From positions 132,974-196,973 of the forward strand of contig JACKLF010000004.1 of the NCBI GenBank assembly GCA_024236055.1: a stretch of DNA of 64,000 nucleotides, given 5' to 3'. This document shows positions 44,001-51,475 of this stretch, piece by piece. Made by a program: the position numbers and the translations under genes. Each line of letters opens with the position of its first letter. Position 1 is the stretch's first letter. The DNA comes from Alphaproteobacteria bacterium. Lineage in GTDB: Bacteria > Pseudomonadota > Alphaproteobacteria > Micropepsales > Micropepsaceae. The notes beneath the pieces were generated by a model. That model worked only from the letters and a program-made list of their open reading frames with translations. It made no database searches and was not told where the DNA came from.

Positions 44001-44451
44001 GGAGGCCCGCGCCTTTGCTGCCCTGAAACAGTGGGACAATGCGCTGGACCTGATCGCGGTGGACGACACGCCCGAATCGCGCCGCCTGCGCGCCGACATC
44101 TACTGGGAAAGCGGCAACTGGGCGGTGTCCGGCCAGAAGACCGAGGATCTGCTGGGCACGAAGTGGAGCGCGGACGCGCCGCTGGACGCCCAGGACCGCA
44201 GCGAGGTGCTGCGCGCGGCGGTGGCCTATTCGCTGGCCAACGACCAGGACAGCCTGGAACGGCTGCGCACCCATTTCACCGCCAAGATGAAGGGCACGCC
44301 CGACGCCAACATGTTCGAGGTCCTGTCCGCGCCGATCGAGGCGCATGGCCTGGCCTTCCGCGACGCCGCCGCCAAAATCGCCGGCGTCGACACGCTGAAA
44401 ACCTTCATGACGGATTTCAACAAGCGCTTCGCCGACACGCCGCGCAGCTAG
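41089..44451 (+). CDS. Large exported helical-repeat (TPR-like) flagellar-locus protein
   Basis: 1120 residues, family not recognised with certainty. Signal peptide (about 1-28, 'PLDARADS'). Two beta-rich domains (about 30-130 and 148-250, AMIN-like: 'NFTRLVFDWPRNIDYSVFPG') are followed by a Lys/Glu/Ala low-complexity stretch (about 284-340), a third beta-rich domain (about 340-560), then about 550 residues of helical TPR-like repeats ('LARFYLAHRFAAEALGLIDL', 'LLEARAFAALKQWDNALDLI'). Cotranscribed with or next to motE and preceded by a CtrA box. An envelope scaffold for the flagellum is a reasonable inference. Confidence 0.75.
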   Translation: MVLIRIVLRLVLVAALGAVSLPLDARADSVSGRMQGGYGRLSFTLPKDAKISATSTGGVLAISFGAKPDLTPAAVAAAMPSVLSGGRADADGKTFRFALSVPVRLHVSQQGARAVVDLAPTDFKGTMPDLPVPVKAKPKPVDPATLPEVKLRTGTYPNFTRLVFDWPRNIDYSVFPGAGKMTIRFDALARMDVSVIARFTPPWVKNAAWQIDGGATTVTFETDSDSGYHDFKDGTHIVLDILAPKTDGAAYTPPGDAKPQVKAMVAANTHSVSHGISGAQAQAIAETAQKLEPKKAEAKKPEPHEAEKHEDGKQAAKDKPDAEKTDTKEAKAEEPKQEFADGHRTRDGAQITFHGAGHSASAVFVRGMTAWIVLDGTPGFDVANLQKALGDFAMQVQAVSSQGLGILRLTLKAPAQIAATTQGKDMVVAIAPKVEGTAQPVGLARNQSDPRRQSLSTLLPAAAHAYAVPDPSTGDVLTIVPAAPGRAVPDRRVFVDFALLPSAAGLVIEPFADDLKVTADNSRIIISRPEGLSLTPPQLPVAQSPAALARFGEGPSFIDFKSWGVLKGGSFLATERLMNERIAKQPGAGASGARLDLARFYLAHRFAAEALGLIDLVQNHDPALAGDAQLTTMRAAADYMMGRYTQAHNELAGPGFDSVRHAALWRGLTEAALEDWKSAHTHLEQASPVLNRYPDYWQAEAHLADADAALGLNRLDLADAALMRLPKELTPHQALAQKLVEARLMAAENRYHDAAPAFSAVVRGGDEKLAAAAIYYQTNAALGAGAITRPQAIDTLERLRFRWRGDGLELRTLRKLAALYFDSGKWRDGLKTLRVATQSFSGQDAARTAQDDMRAAFVNLFLKGGADKMKPVDALALFYDNLDLTPIGPDGDQMIRHITDRLVAVDLLGPAANLLAYQVDKRLDGVAKAQVATRLAGIYLMDHKPADAVKIIRSTDITGLPEEEMHARLLLEARAFAALKQWDNALDLIAVDDTPESRRLRADIYWESGNWAVSGQKTEDLLGTKWSADAPLDAQDRSEVLRAAVAYSLANDQDSLERLRTHFTAKMKGTPDANMFEVLSAPIEAHGLAFRDAAAKIAGVDTLKTFMTDFNKRFADTPRS

Positions 44452-44455
44452 GCGG

Positions 44456-45241
44456 CTAAGACGTTGGCTTGAGCTGTTCGTCCAGCCAGGACAGCACGCG
44501 CGCCGCCATCTCCTCCCAGCCCGGTTCGCCGATCAGCCAGTGGCCCATGCCCGGCAGCACTTCGTTGGTTGCCCGCGCGCCATACAAAGCGGCGACCCGC
44601 ATCACCGTGGTGGGCGGATTGATGCGGTCGTCCGATCCGGTCACCAGCAGCAGCGGACAGGTGACTTTCGGCCTCGACCTCGCTGGCGCGGTTCTGCCCA
44701 GGCCCCAGTTCGCGCGATCTCGAAAGTGGCGGCCTCGACTCGTGTGAACTGCCCGAACACGCTGTCACGCAGTCACGCGGCAGCTTGTCGATCGAATGGG
44801 CCAGCGCCACGTCGCGGCTGGGCTCCAGCACCCCTGGTTCCAGTAACCGGGATTGAGATGCAGCGCCTGGGCGGCGCTGGATCTCGAACAGGGTCGAGGG
44901 CGCACGCCCCAGGGCGCCGACGGCGCCAGCAGCACCAGCGCGCGCACCGGCACCCGCGCCGCCAGCATCTCGCGCCAGCAGGCTGCCGCCCATCGAATGG
45001 CCCACCAGCACCGGCGGCGCGCCCAGCGCCGCGATTTCTGCTCCAGGTCGGCAGCATAATCCAGCAGCCTGGTGGCGCCAGCGCGCAGGCGGCGGCTTTC
45101 GTCGTGAAAGCGCAGCCAGGGCGCGCGTACCGGATAGCCTGCCTGCTCGAACTTTTCCTTCAGCCCGTCCAGCGACCAGGGGCCGCAAAAGGCGCCGTGG
45201 ATCATCAGCACCGGCGGCTTTTTTGCCTTGGCCGCGCTCAT
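44456..45241 (-). pseudogene. Alpha/beta hydrolase (frameshifted)
   Basis: Reads MSAAKAKKPPVLMIHGAFCG from 45241 with 'WSLDGLKEKFEQAGYPVRAP', then 'PPVLVGHSMGGSLLARD' (Ser nucleophile elbow) in another frame, and ends with 'VTGSDDRINPPTTVMRVAAL' and 'LPGMGHWLIGEPGWEEMAAR', supplying the catalytic Asp and His, at 44456. Corrected length is about 261 residues. At least five frame changes lie between 44640 and 45060. Every catalytic element survives, which favours sequencing error over decay. The start overlaps the rppH stop by four bases. Confidence 0.8.
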
Positions 45242-45714
45242 GCGAGATTTCCGAAAGCGGCGATGACGGACCGGTATGTGTCGCGCTTGAAGGGCACGAT
45301 CAGGCCCGGCAGGTCCGCCATGGCGACCCATTGATAGGCCGAGAATTCGGGCTCGTGCGCGGTCAGGTTGATGTCGGCCTCGCTGCCGGTGAAGCGCAGC
45401 GCGAACCATTTCTGCTTCTGGCCGCGATAGCGGCCGTGAAACGCCACCCCCACCAGATGCGCCGGCAGGTCATAGGTCACCCAATCGTCCATTTCGGCGA
45501 TGATCTCGGCCTTGTCGGTGCCCACTTCCTCCAGAAGCTCGCGCAGCGCCGCCTGGCGCGGCGTCTCGCCCGGATCGATACCGCCCTGGGGCATCTGCCA
45601 GCCTTCCACCGTCTGGTCGATCCGCTTGCCGACAAAGACCTGGCCGGCCCGGTTGAGCAGCATGATCCCCACACAGGGGCGATAAGGCAGATCAATGGGA
45701 TTATTGGCCGGCAT
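45238..45714 (-). CDS. rppH: RNA pyrophosphohydrolase RppH
   Basis: 158-residue Nudix hydrolase that removes pyrophosphate from mRNA 5' ends. The complete Nudix box G-x5-E-x7-REUxEExGU is present in 'GGIDPGETPRQAALRELLEE' plus 'VGT', preceded by 'VEGWQMPQ', which is diagnostic for RppH. C-terminal 'YRGQKQKWFALRFTG' is also typical. It follows yibQ after 49 bases. Confidence 0.95.
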   Translation of the reverse strand: MPANNPIDLPYRPCVGIMLLNRAGQVFVGKRIDQTVEGWQMPQGGIDPGETPRQAALRELLEEVGTDKAEIIAEMDDWVTYDLPAHLVGVAFHGRYRGQKQKWFALRFTGSEADINLTAHEPEFSAYQWVAMADLPGLIVPFKRDTYRSVIAAFGNLA

Positions 45715-45763
45715 GTCCCTGAAATCCGTTATTCCGGCGGATGCGGGGACAGGCCCCGCTCCG

Positions 45764-46822
45764 TCACTTTTCGGATTTCACTATGGCCGAGACGGGCACC
45801 AGAACAAACCCCCGCGATTTAAGGTCTTTCGCCCACGCAGCAATGCGCGACAGGCTGACGGGGTAAAGGAACGCGCTTCCGGTCGCGCTGCCATTGGCGC
45901 GGGCCGATGTTTCCAGGTCCGACAGGCGATGGTCGATTTCCAGCGCGGTCTGGATGGTGTCGATGGCGGCATTGGACTGCACCAGCGGCGCGCCCACCTG
46001 GCCGGCCACCAGCGGCGCAACCGACTGGGTCGCGCTGCCATTGTCGAAGAAATACAGGCCGTGACGCGACAGATAGGTCAGGACCGGCGACAGCGCATCG
46101 CTGTCCGACAGGAAGCGCTGGCCCATCAGGTTGGTCACGCCGGCATAGCCGGTGATGCGGGTCAGCGCCCAGGTCAGGCGGTCCATGTTGGTGCCTTCGC
46201 CCTGGCCGGCGCGCAGCGTGTGCGGTCCCGGATCGCTGTCCGGGAAATCATAAGGCTCCATCGGAACTTCCAGCAGCACTTCGTGGCCGCGGGCGCGCGC
46301 TTCGGCGACCCATTTGGAAACGTCCTGGGCATAGGGCGCAAATGCCAGCGTGACACCGGCCGGCAGGCTGTCCAGCGCCGCCTTGGTGGCGGAGGCGGAA
46401 ATGCCCAGCCCGCGCACCACGATGGCGATGCGCGCCTTGCCGTCGGCGGCGGGCGCGGCATAGGCCTGCATCGGCGTGCGCCCGTCTTCGGCGACGCGCG
46501 GCAGCGGGCCCTGTTTGGTGTTCTGGATCAGGGCCGGATCGGCCAGAAGCGCCTTGCCGGCATAGACCGGCTTGGTCACCGGCGGCAGAACCGCGCCATC
46601 ATCGCTCTGGGCGTCGCCCTGGGCAGGCACGAAGGCAGCCGCCTTTTTGGCCGGGGCCGGGGCGGGCAATTCCAGGCTGACGGCGGCACTGTGATGGCGG
46701 CCCAGCACCGTGATCGCCAGCGCACCGCCCGCAAGACCGCAGGCGACGAAGGCGCTGGCGAAGGCCAGCGCACGCGCGGAACGCGAGCCTTGCGGCTCGT
46801 CGGTGGAACTGACGGCACTCAT
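45764..46822 (-). CDS. Divergent polysaccharide deacetylase family protein (YibQ-like)
   Basis: 352 residues. An N-terminal membrane helix (about 21-42), a Pro/Ala linker, then the deacetylase-like barrel: 'ARIAIVVRGLGISASATKAA', 'GVTLAFAPYAQDVSKWVAEA', 'GHEVLLEVPMEPYDFPDSDP', 'NLMGQRFLSDSDALSPVLTY' and 'GLYFFDNGSATQS'. Expected in the periplasm; substrate unknown. In Alphaproteobacteria it usually lies directly after ctpA; here two dispersed repeats intervene. Confidence 0.9.
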   Translation of the reverse strand: MSAVSSTDEPQGSRSARALAFASAFVACGLAGGALAITVLGRHHSAAVSLELPAPAPAKKAAAFVPAQGDAQSDDGAVLPPVTKPVYAGKALLADPALIQNTKQGPLPRVAEDGRTPMQAYAAPAADGKARIAIVVRGLGISASATKAALDSLPAGVTLAFAPYAQDVSKWVAEARARGHEVLLEVPMEPYDFPDSDPGPHTLRAGQGEGTNMDRLTWALTRITGYAGVTNLMGQRFLSDSDALSPVLTYLSRHGLYFFDNGSATQSVAPLVAGQVGAPLVQSNAAIDTIQTALEIDHRLSDLETSARANGSATGSAFLYPVSLSRIAAWAKDLKSRGFVLVPVSAIVKSEK

Positions 46823-46864
46823 GCCCGGATTTAACGGTTTTTGTGGTTACTTCCGGGTTAATAA

Positions 46865-46940
46865 CCCCCTCCGGCGCAGCTCGACTTGCCTACGGCAAGC
46901 CCATCGCTGCGCCACCTCGGGCTTCGCCCAAAAGGGGGAG
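46865..46940 (+). repeat. CCCCCTC dispersed repeat, copy C
   Basis: CCCCCTCCGGCGCAGCTCGA to AAAAGGGGGAG, nearly identical to copy A on the left but with a shorter right hairpin (CGGGCTTCGCCCA). Confidence 0.82.
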
Positions 46941-46990
46941 CTTGGTCTGTGCTTGGCTTCGACGGATTTGGTGCAACCGCCACAGGCCAG

Positions 46991-47102
46991 CCTCCCCCTC
47001 AGGCGCGTCAGCGCATCGGAGGGGGAGGTGGCCGCAGCAACGCGAAGACGCCGCGCGCAAAGCGCGCGGCGTCAAGCAAAGTTGCGAAGGCCGGAGGGGG
47101 TC
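46991..47102 (-). repeat. CCCCCTC dispersed repeat, copy E (reversed, with extra hairpin)
   Basis: Bounded by CCTCCCCCTC and GGAGGGGGTC. Inside is a perfect 12-bp hairpin, GACGCCGCGCGC, loop AAA, GCGCGCGGCGTC (47047-47073). Opposite orientation to copy C, 50 bases away; together they fill the 284-base ctpA/yibQ gap. Confidence 0.75.
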
Positions 47103-47105
47103 CTT

Positions 47106-48434
47106 TTACCGAGTCGCCGGCGTCTTTTCGGCGTCAGCCGGCACGGCGGTGTTGGCGGAGGCCACCGTCATCTTGCCGTTCAGCAGGTCCAGCGCATAGG
47201 AGAGCTGGAAGTCGTCATACTTCTTGCCCGGCGCCGGCTTGATGACGGGCGCATTGGCGCGCTTGGCCGGGATCGGCTCGCCCGCCAGATGGCCACGCAG
47301 GTCCGCCTCGGACGGGCGCGCCAGCTTGGGCACATCGGCTTCGTCGCCCTGGGCGACCTGGATGTCGGGAATGATGCCCTGGGCCTGAATGCTGTGACCC
47401 GACGGCGTGTAATAGCGCGCCGTGGTCAGGCGCAGCGCGCCGCGGCCCTGGCCCAGCGGAATGATGGTCTGCACCGAACCCTTGCCGAAGCTCTTCAGGC
47501 CGATGATCGTCGCGCGCTTGTGATCCTGCAGCGCGCCCGACACGATCTCCGAGGCCGAGGCGGTGCCGCCATTGATCAGCACCACCACCGGCTTGCCGTC
47601 GGTGATGTCGCCGGTATGGGCGTCATAACGCTGGGTATCCTCGGAATGGCGGCCGCGGGTGGAGACGATCTCGCCGTTGTTGAGGAAATCATCCGACACC
47701 TGGATCGCCTGATCCAGCAGACCGCCCGGATTGTTGCGCAGGTCCAGCACATAGCCCTTGATGTTCGGGCCGATCTCTTTTTTCAGCTTGGCAACGGCCT
47801 TTTCCAGACCATCGGATGTCTGTTCGTTGAAGCCGGGCAGGCGCACATAGCCCACATCGCCCTCGCGCCGCGAGGTCGCCGCGTCGACATGCACGATGGC
47901 GCGGGTCAGGGTGACGTCGAAGGGCTTCTTCTCGCCCTCGCGCAGGATGGTCAGCGTCACCTGGGTGCCAGGCGCACCCTTCATCTTGTCGATGGAATCG
48001 TTCAGCGGCAGCCCGGCGATGGATTCGCCGTTGATGCCGGCAATGCGGTCGCCCGACTTGATGCCGGCGCGGCTGGCCGGGGTGCCGTCGATCGGCGAGA
48101 CCACCTTGATCAGCCCGTCCTCAAGCGTGACCTCGATGCCGACGCCGCCGAACTCGCCCTTGGTGGTGACCTGCATGTCGCCGTAAGCCTTGGCGTCCAT
48201 GTAGCTGGAATGCGGGTCCAGGCTGGAAACCATGCCCTGAATGGCATTGTCGATCAGTTCGCTGTCCTTGACGGGGCGCACATACTTGTCGCGCACATTC
48301 TGGAAGGCGTCGCTGAACAGGTCGAGCTGGCTGTAGGCGGAGGCGTCATTGGCGCCCTGCGCCTGGGGCAGCGCAAACAGGGCGACCGAAAGGCCGCCGA
48401 TCAGGCCCAGACCCACCAGCGCGAACTTCTTCAT
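47106..48434 (-). CDS. ctpA: C-terminal processing peptidase CtpA (S41)
   Basis: 442 residues: membrane/signal helix (MKKFALVGLGLIGGLSVALF), a PDZ domain (about 85-165, 'GEFGGVGIEVTLEDGLIKVV'), and the S41 protease core with Ser in 'NGGTASASEIVSGAL' and Lys in 'GLKSFGKGSVQTI', preceded by 'YVLDLRNNPGGLLDQAIQVS'. It is a periplasmic serine/lysine-dyad tail-specific protease. Start at 48434; the longer reading overlaps envC. Position after envC is conserved in Alphaproteobacteria. Confidence 0.95.
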   Translation of the reverse strand: MKKFALVGLGLIGGLSVALFALPQAQGANDASAYSQLDLFSDAFQNVRDKYVRPVKDSELIDNAIQGMVSSLDPHSSYMDAKAYGDMQVTTKGEFGGVGIEVTLEDGLIKVVSPIDGTPASRAGIKSGDRIAGINGESIAGLPLNDSIDKMKGAPGTQVTLTILREGEKKPFDVTLTRAIVHVDAATSRREGDVGYVRLPGFNEQTSDGLEKAVAKLKKEIGPNIKGYVLDLRNNPGGLLDQAIQVSDDFLNNGEIVSTRGRHSEDTQRYDAHTGDITDGKPVVVLINGGTASASEIVSGALQDHKRATIIGLKSFGKGSVQTIIPLGQGRGALRLTTARYYTPSGHSIQAQGIIPDIQVAQGDEADVPKLARPSEADLRGHLAGEPIPAKRANAPVIKPAPGKKYDDFQLSYALDLLNGKMTVASANTAVPADAEKTPATR

Positions 48435-48448
48435 GTCGTCTATGCCTT

Positions 48449-49780
48449 TCACAGTACCGGGCGCAATCTGAGTTTCAGCCACGGCGCGGGATTGATGCCA
48501 TGGCCGCCATGGCGCAACTCGAAATACAGTCGATTGTCCGGACCCTGGGCCCCGGGCATGTTTCCGACCGGTTCCCCTGCAAGCAGTTGATCGTTCGGCT
48601 TTACCGTCACGCGACCCAATCCGGCCAGTACAAGATCGTAGCCAGTGGTTATCTCAAGGATCAAGACCTGTCCCGACTTATGGTAAGGACCGGCATATAA
48701 AACTTTGCCATCTGCGGGCACGATCACCTGGGCGCCGGGCCGGGTGGCATAGGTCAGCCCGGAATCGCTGCCTTTTGCCCCCTCCACCACGGAGCCCACC
48801 ACCGGCTCCAGCAGGGAATTCTTCTGCAGGGCGGGCAGGGAACCGGCATTCTGGGCACTGACTGTCACCACCCCGGCGCCATCGTCGGCCTGCCCCATCT
48901 GGCGGCGCAGCGACCGCACCCGGGCCAGCAGCGCCTTGAAATCGGCTGCTTGGCGGGCGACCTGGTCCAGCCGCTGCTTCAGGGTTCCATAGGACTTGGC
49001 GGCCCCCTCCGCCTCTTCCTCTTTCTGGGCATAGAGCCGGTCCAGCTGGGCCCGCGCCAGGTCCAGCTGGGCGGCGGTCGCCTGGGCCTCGGCCCGGCGC
49101 CGCTCCAGCGCCGCGCGAGTGCGCTTGAGCGCCTCGATCCGGCGGGCCAGTTTTGCCGCCTGGGCATAGACCGGCGGCAGGCCCGCCCCGATCAGCATCG
49201 AGCCGCGCGCCGCCGCCAGCGCATCGTCGGGGCGCAGCGCCAGGGCGGGCGGCATGTCGTGCTGCAGCCGTTCCAGGATCGCCAGCAGGCGGGTCACCGC
49301 CACCCGGTCGTTCACGAAACCCTCGGACAGTTTCGCGTCTTCCTTGCTCAGCCGGTCGATTTCGGCCGCGTCCGCGATCTGGCTGCGTTCCAGGCTTTCG
49401 ATCCGCGCCGCGGTGTCGATCAGCTTTTGCCGCAGCGCCCTGGCTTCGGCGGCCAGCGCGTCGCTGCGCTGCTGGGCGGCTTCAAGCCGGGGCTTGCCTT
49501 CCTGCAACTCGCCCGACAGGTCCTTGAGCTGGTCGGCGCTGGAGGGAAGGCTGGCCAGCGCCTTGCCGGGCAGGGCGTGCGACAGATCCATGGCCGGATC
49601 GGGAGCTGAATCCGCGGTCCGATTTGACCGCACTGCAGGCCTTGCCGTCGGTCGCACCGGCGCTTTCACACGCTTGTGGGCAGCAGCCTTGTTCGTGGTC
49701 TGCTTGTGCGCCGTCTGGCCCGCCGCCGGCACGCCGGCCAGCAGCAGACCAAGAAACAGCGGGAAGAGCGCCCTGTTCAC
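48449..49780 (-). CDS. envC: EnvC-like murein hydrolase activator (degenerate LytM)
   Basis: 443 residues, GTG start at 49780 overlapping the gpmI stop. Signal peptide (about 1-23), a long coiled coil (about 80-310) and a C-terminal LytM/M23 domain ('VIVPADGKVLYAGPYHKSGQ' to the end). The zinc ligands are lost: the usual HxH is replaced by 'NRLYFELRHGGHGINPAPWL', which mirrors E. coli EnvC. Hence it should activate an amidase at the septum rather than cut murein itself. Confidence 0.92.
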   Translation of the reverse strand: MNRALFPLFLGLLLAGVPAAGQTAHKQTTNKAAAHKRVKAPVRPTARPAVRSNRTADSAPDPAMDLSHALPGKALASLPSSADQLKDLSGELQEGKPRLEAAQQRSDALAAEARALRQKLIDTAARIESLERSQIADAAEIDRLSKEDAKLSEGFVNDRVAVTRLLAILERLQHDMPPALALRPDDALAAARGSMLIGAGLPPVYAQAAKLARRIEALKRTRAALERRRAEAQATAAQLDLARAQLDRLYAQKEEEAEGAAKSYGTLKQRLDQVARQAADFKALLARVRSLRRQMGQADDGAGVVTVSAQNAGSLPALQKNSLLEPVVGSVVEGAKGSDSGLTYATRPGAQVIVPADGKVLYAGPYHKSGQVLILEITTGYDLVLAGLGRVTVKPNDQLLAGEPVGNMPGAQGPDNRLYFELRHGGHGINPAPWLKLRLRPVL

Positions 49781-51309
49781 CCCGGCGCCACCAGCAGCGA
49801 ATGGCCGGTCATCAGCTTCGGCTTTTCCAGACCCATCAGCGCCAGCACCGTGGGCGCGACATCGGCAAGCCGGCCATTTTCCAGTTTCGATCCGGCGGGC
49901 GCACCGAACGCGATCACCGGCACATCCAGCGTGGTGTGCGCGGTGTAGGGCTCGTGCGTTTCGGGGTCCTTCATCATCTCGATATTGCCATGGTCGGCGG
50001 TCAGCAGCATCACGCCGTCCACCTTTTCCAGAGCCGTCATCAGCCGGCCCAGGCATTCGTCGATCGTGTCCACCGCCTTGACCGCCGCGCGCATGATGCC
50101 GGTATGGCCCACCATGTCGGGATTGGCATAGTTGCAGACGATCAGGTCGTACTTGCCCGACGCAATTGCCGCTTCCAGCTTGTCGGTCACCTCATAGGCG
50201 CTCATTTCCGGCTTGTGGTCATAGGTCGCCACTTTCGGACTGGGCACCAGGATGCGGTCCTCGTCGTCGAACTGTTCCTCGCGCCCACCATTCAGGAAGA
50301 AGGTGACATGCGCGTATTTTTCCGTCTCGGCGATGCGAAGCTGCTTCATGCCCTGGGCGGCGACCACTTCGCCCAGCGTGTCGCGCACATCCTCGGGCGG
50401 GAACACCGCCTGCATCAAAGGCCGCAGCGCCTCGGAATATTCGGTCAGGCCGCAGGCGGCCGAAAACCGCACGATGCGGGCGCGGCCAAAGCCGTCAAAA
50501 CCGGGATCGAGCAGCGCGGTGGAAATCTCGCGCGCCCGGTCGGCGCGGAAATTGGCGAACAGCATGCAGTCGCCATCCTCCATGCCGGCATAGTCGCCCA
50601 GCACGCAGGGCACGACGAACTCGTCGGTGACGTCGCCGTCATAAGAGGCATCCAGCGCCGCGGCGGCATCGGCATAACGGCGCGCATCGGCATCGACCAT
50701 CGCCGCATAGGCCTTCTCAACGCGGTCCCAGCGCTTGTCGCGGTCCATCGCGTAATAGCGCCCCGACAGGGTGGCCAGGCGCACGCCCGCCACGCCGTCG
50801 ATATCGGCCAGGAATTTTTCGACAAAGCCGCGCGCGCTTTTGGGCGGGGTGTCGCGCCCGTCCAGAAAGGCATGCACGAAGACCGGCACGCCGGCAGCCG
50901 CCAGGATTTTCACCAGCGCCACCATGTGATCCTGGTGCGAATGCACCCCGCCCGGCGACATCAGCCCCATAAGATGCACCGCCGACTTGCCCGCCTTGGC
51001 CTTGTCGATCAGCCCGAGCAGCACGGGGCGGCGCGCCAGCGATCCATCCTCGATCGCCACATCGATGCGCGGCAGGTCCTGGGCCACCACGCGGCCGGCG
51101 CCGATATTCATGTGGCCGACTTCGGAATTTCCCATCTGCCCCTTGGGCAGGCCCACCGCGCTGCCCGATGTCTGCAACAGGGCGTGGGGGCATTCCTTCA
51201 GCAGCCGCGAATAGTTGGGCGTGGTGGCGGCGGCGATGGCGTTGTCCTCGGCATGGTTCTCACGCCAGCCCCAGCCGTCCAGAATGCAAAGAAGCGCGGT
51301 CTTGGTCAT
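49777..51309 (-). CDS. gpmI: 2,3-bisphosphoglycerate-independent phosphoglycerate mutase
   Basis: 510-residue glycolytic/gluconeogenic enzyme of the alkaline-phosphatase fold with two Mn ions. Visible: 'CILDGWGWRENHAEDNAIAA', catalytic Ser in 'GQMGNSEVGHMNIGAGRVV', 'LMGLMSPGGVHSHQDHM', 'VFVHAFLDGRDTPPKSA', 'CNYANPDMVGHTG' and 'VMLLTADHGNIE'. The ATG at 51309 has no good ribosome site of its own, and its first bases overlap the stop of a 42-codon ORF built from a duplicated gpmI start, so translation is probably coupled. Confidence 0.95.
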   Translation of the reverse strand: MTKTALLCILDGWGWRENHAEDNAIAAATTPNYSRLLKECPHALLQTSGSAVGLPKGQMGNSEVGHMNIGAGRVVAQDLPRIDVAIEDGSLARRPVLLGLIDKAKAGKSAVHLMGLMSPGGVHSHQDHMVALVKILAAAGVPVFVHAFLDGRDTPPKSARGFVEKFLADIDGVAGVRLATLSGRYYAMDRDKRWDRVEKAYAAMVDADARRYADAAAALDASYDGDVTDEFVVPCVLGDYAGMEDGDCMLFANFRADRAREISTALLDPGFDGFGRARIVRFSAACGLTEYSEALRPLMQAVFPPEDVRDTLGEVVAAQGMKQLRIAETEKYAHVTFFLNGGREEQFDDEDRILVPSPKVATYDHKPEMSAYEVTDKLEAAIASGKYDLIVCNYANPDMVGHTGIMRAAVKAVDTIDECLGRLMTALEKVDGVMLLTADHGNIEMMKDPETHEPYTAHTTLDVPVIAFGAPAGSKLENGRLADVAPTVLALMGLEKPKLMTGHSLLVAPG

Positions 51310-51437
51310 GACGCCATCCCGCTGCCGGGCTGGCAGTTATTCAATTGGCGGCTCACGCCGCCATTCTTTCTTTGGCGGCTGACGCCGCCGGGGCCCCAAC
51401 CATCCAGAATGCAAAGAAGCGCGGTCTTGGTCATGAC
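51269..51437. repeat. Duplicated gpmI start flanking a palindromic core
   Basis: 44-base direct repeats (51269-51312 and 51394-51437) contain the first ten-odd gpmI codons; the two mismatches are synonymous (GAC/GAT, GGC/GGT). Between them lie two stem-loops: GGCGGC/TCAC/GCCGCC (51347-51362) and GGCGGC/TGAC/GCCGCC (51374-51389), the first preceded by TTATTCAATT. Confidence 0.85.
51306..51434 (-). CDS. 42-codon leader ORF carrying the gpmI N-terminus
   Basis: Starts MTKTALLCILDGWG, the same as GpmI, then reads through the palindromic core as 'GGVSRQRKNGGVSRQ' and ends at a TGA that overlaps the gpmI ATG (ATGA). It has AGGA seven bases before its ATG, better than gpmI itself. Probably the original gpmI initiation region, now a leader that feeds ribosomes into gpmI. 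The peptide itself need not have a function. Confidence 0.55.
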   Translation of the reverse strand: MTKTALLCILDGWGPGGVSRQRKNGGVSRQLNNCQPGSGMAS

Positions 51438-51475
51438 AAATCCTGAAAGCGAACCAAAAACAAATCAGTGACAGA

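Noticed and set aside
45727..45760. TTATTCCGG with GCGGGG/GCCCCGC between rppH and yibQ, as a further TTATTC element
   Set aside because: Stem and loop (ACAG) do not match the dksA/gpmI pattern; it looks more like the common short palindromes of proteobacterial intergenic DNA.
45695..48590. Two long plus-strand frames over yibQ and ctpA
   Set aside because: Antisense shadows of genes with complete catalytic motifs.
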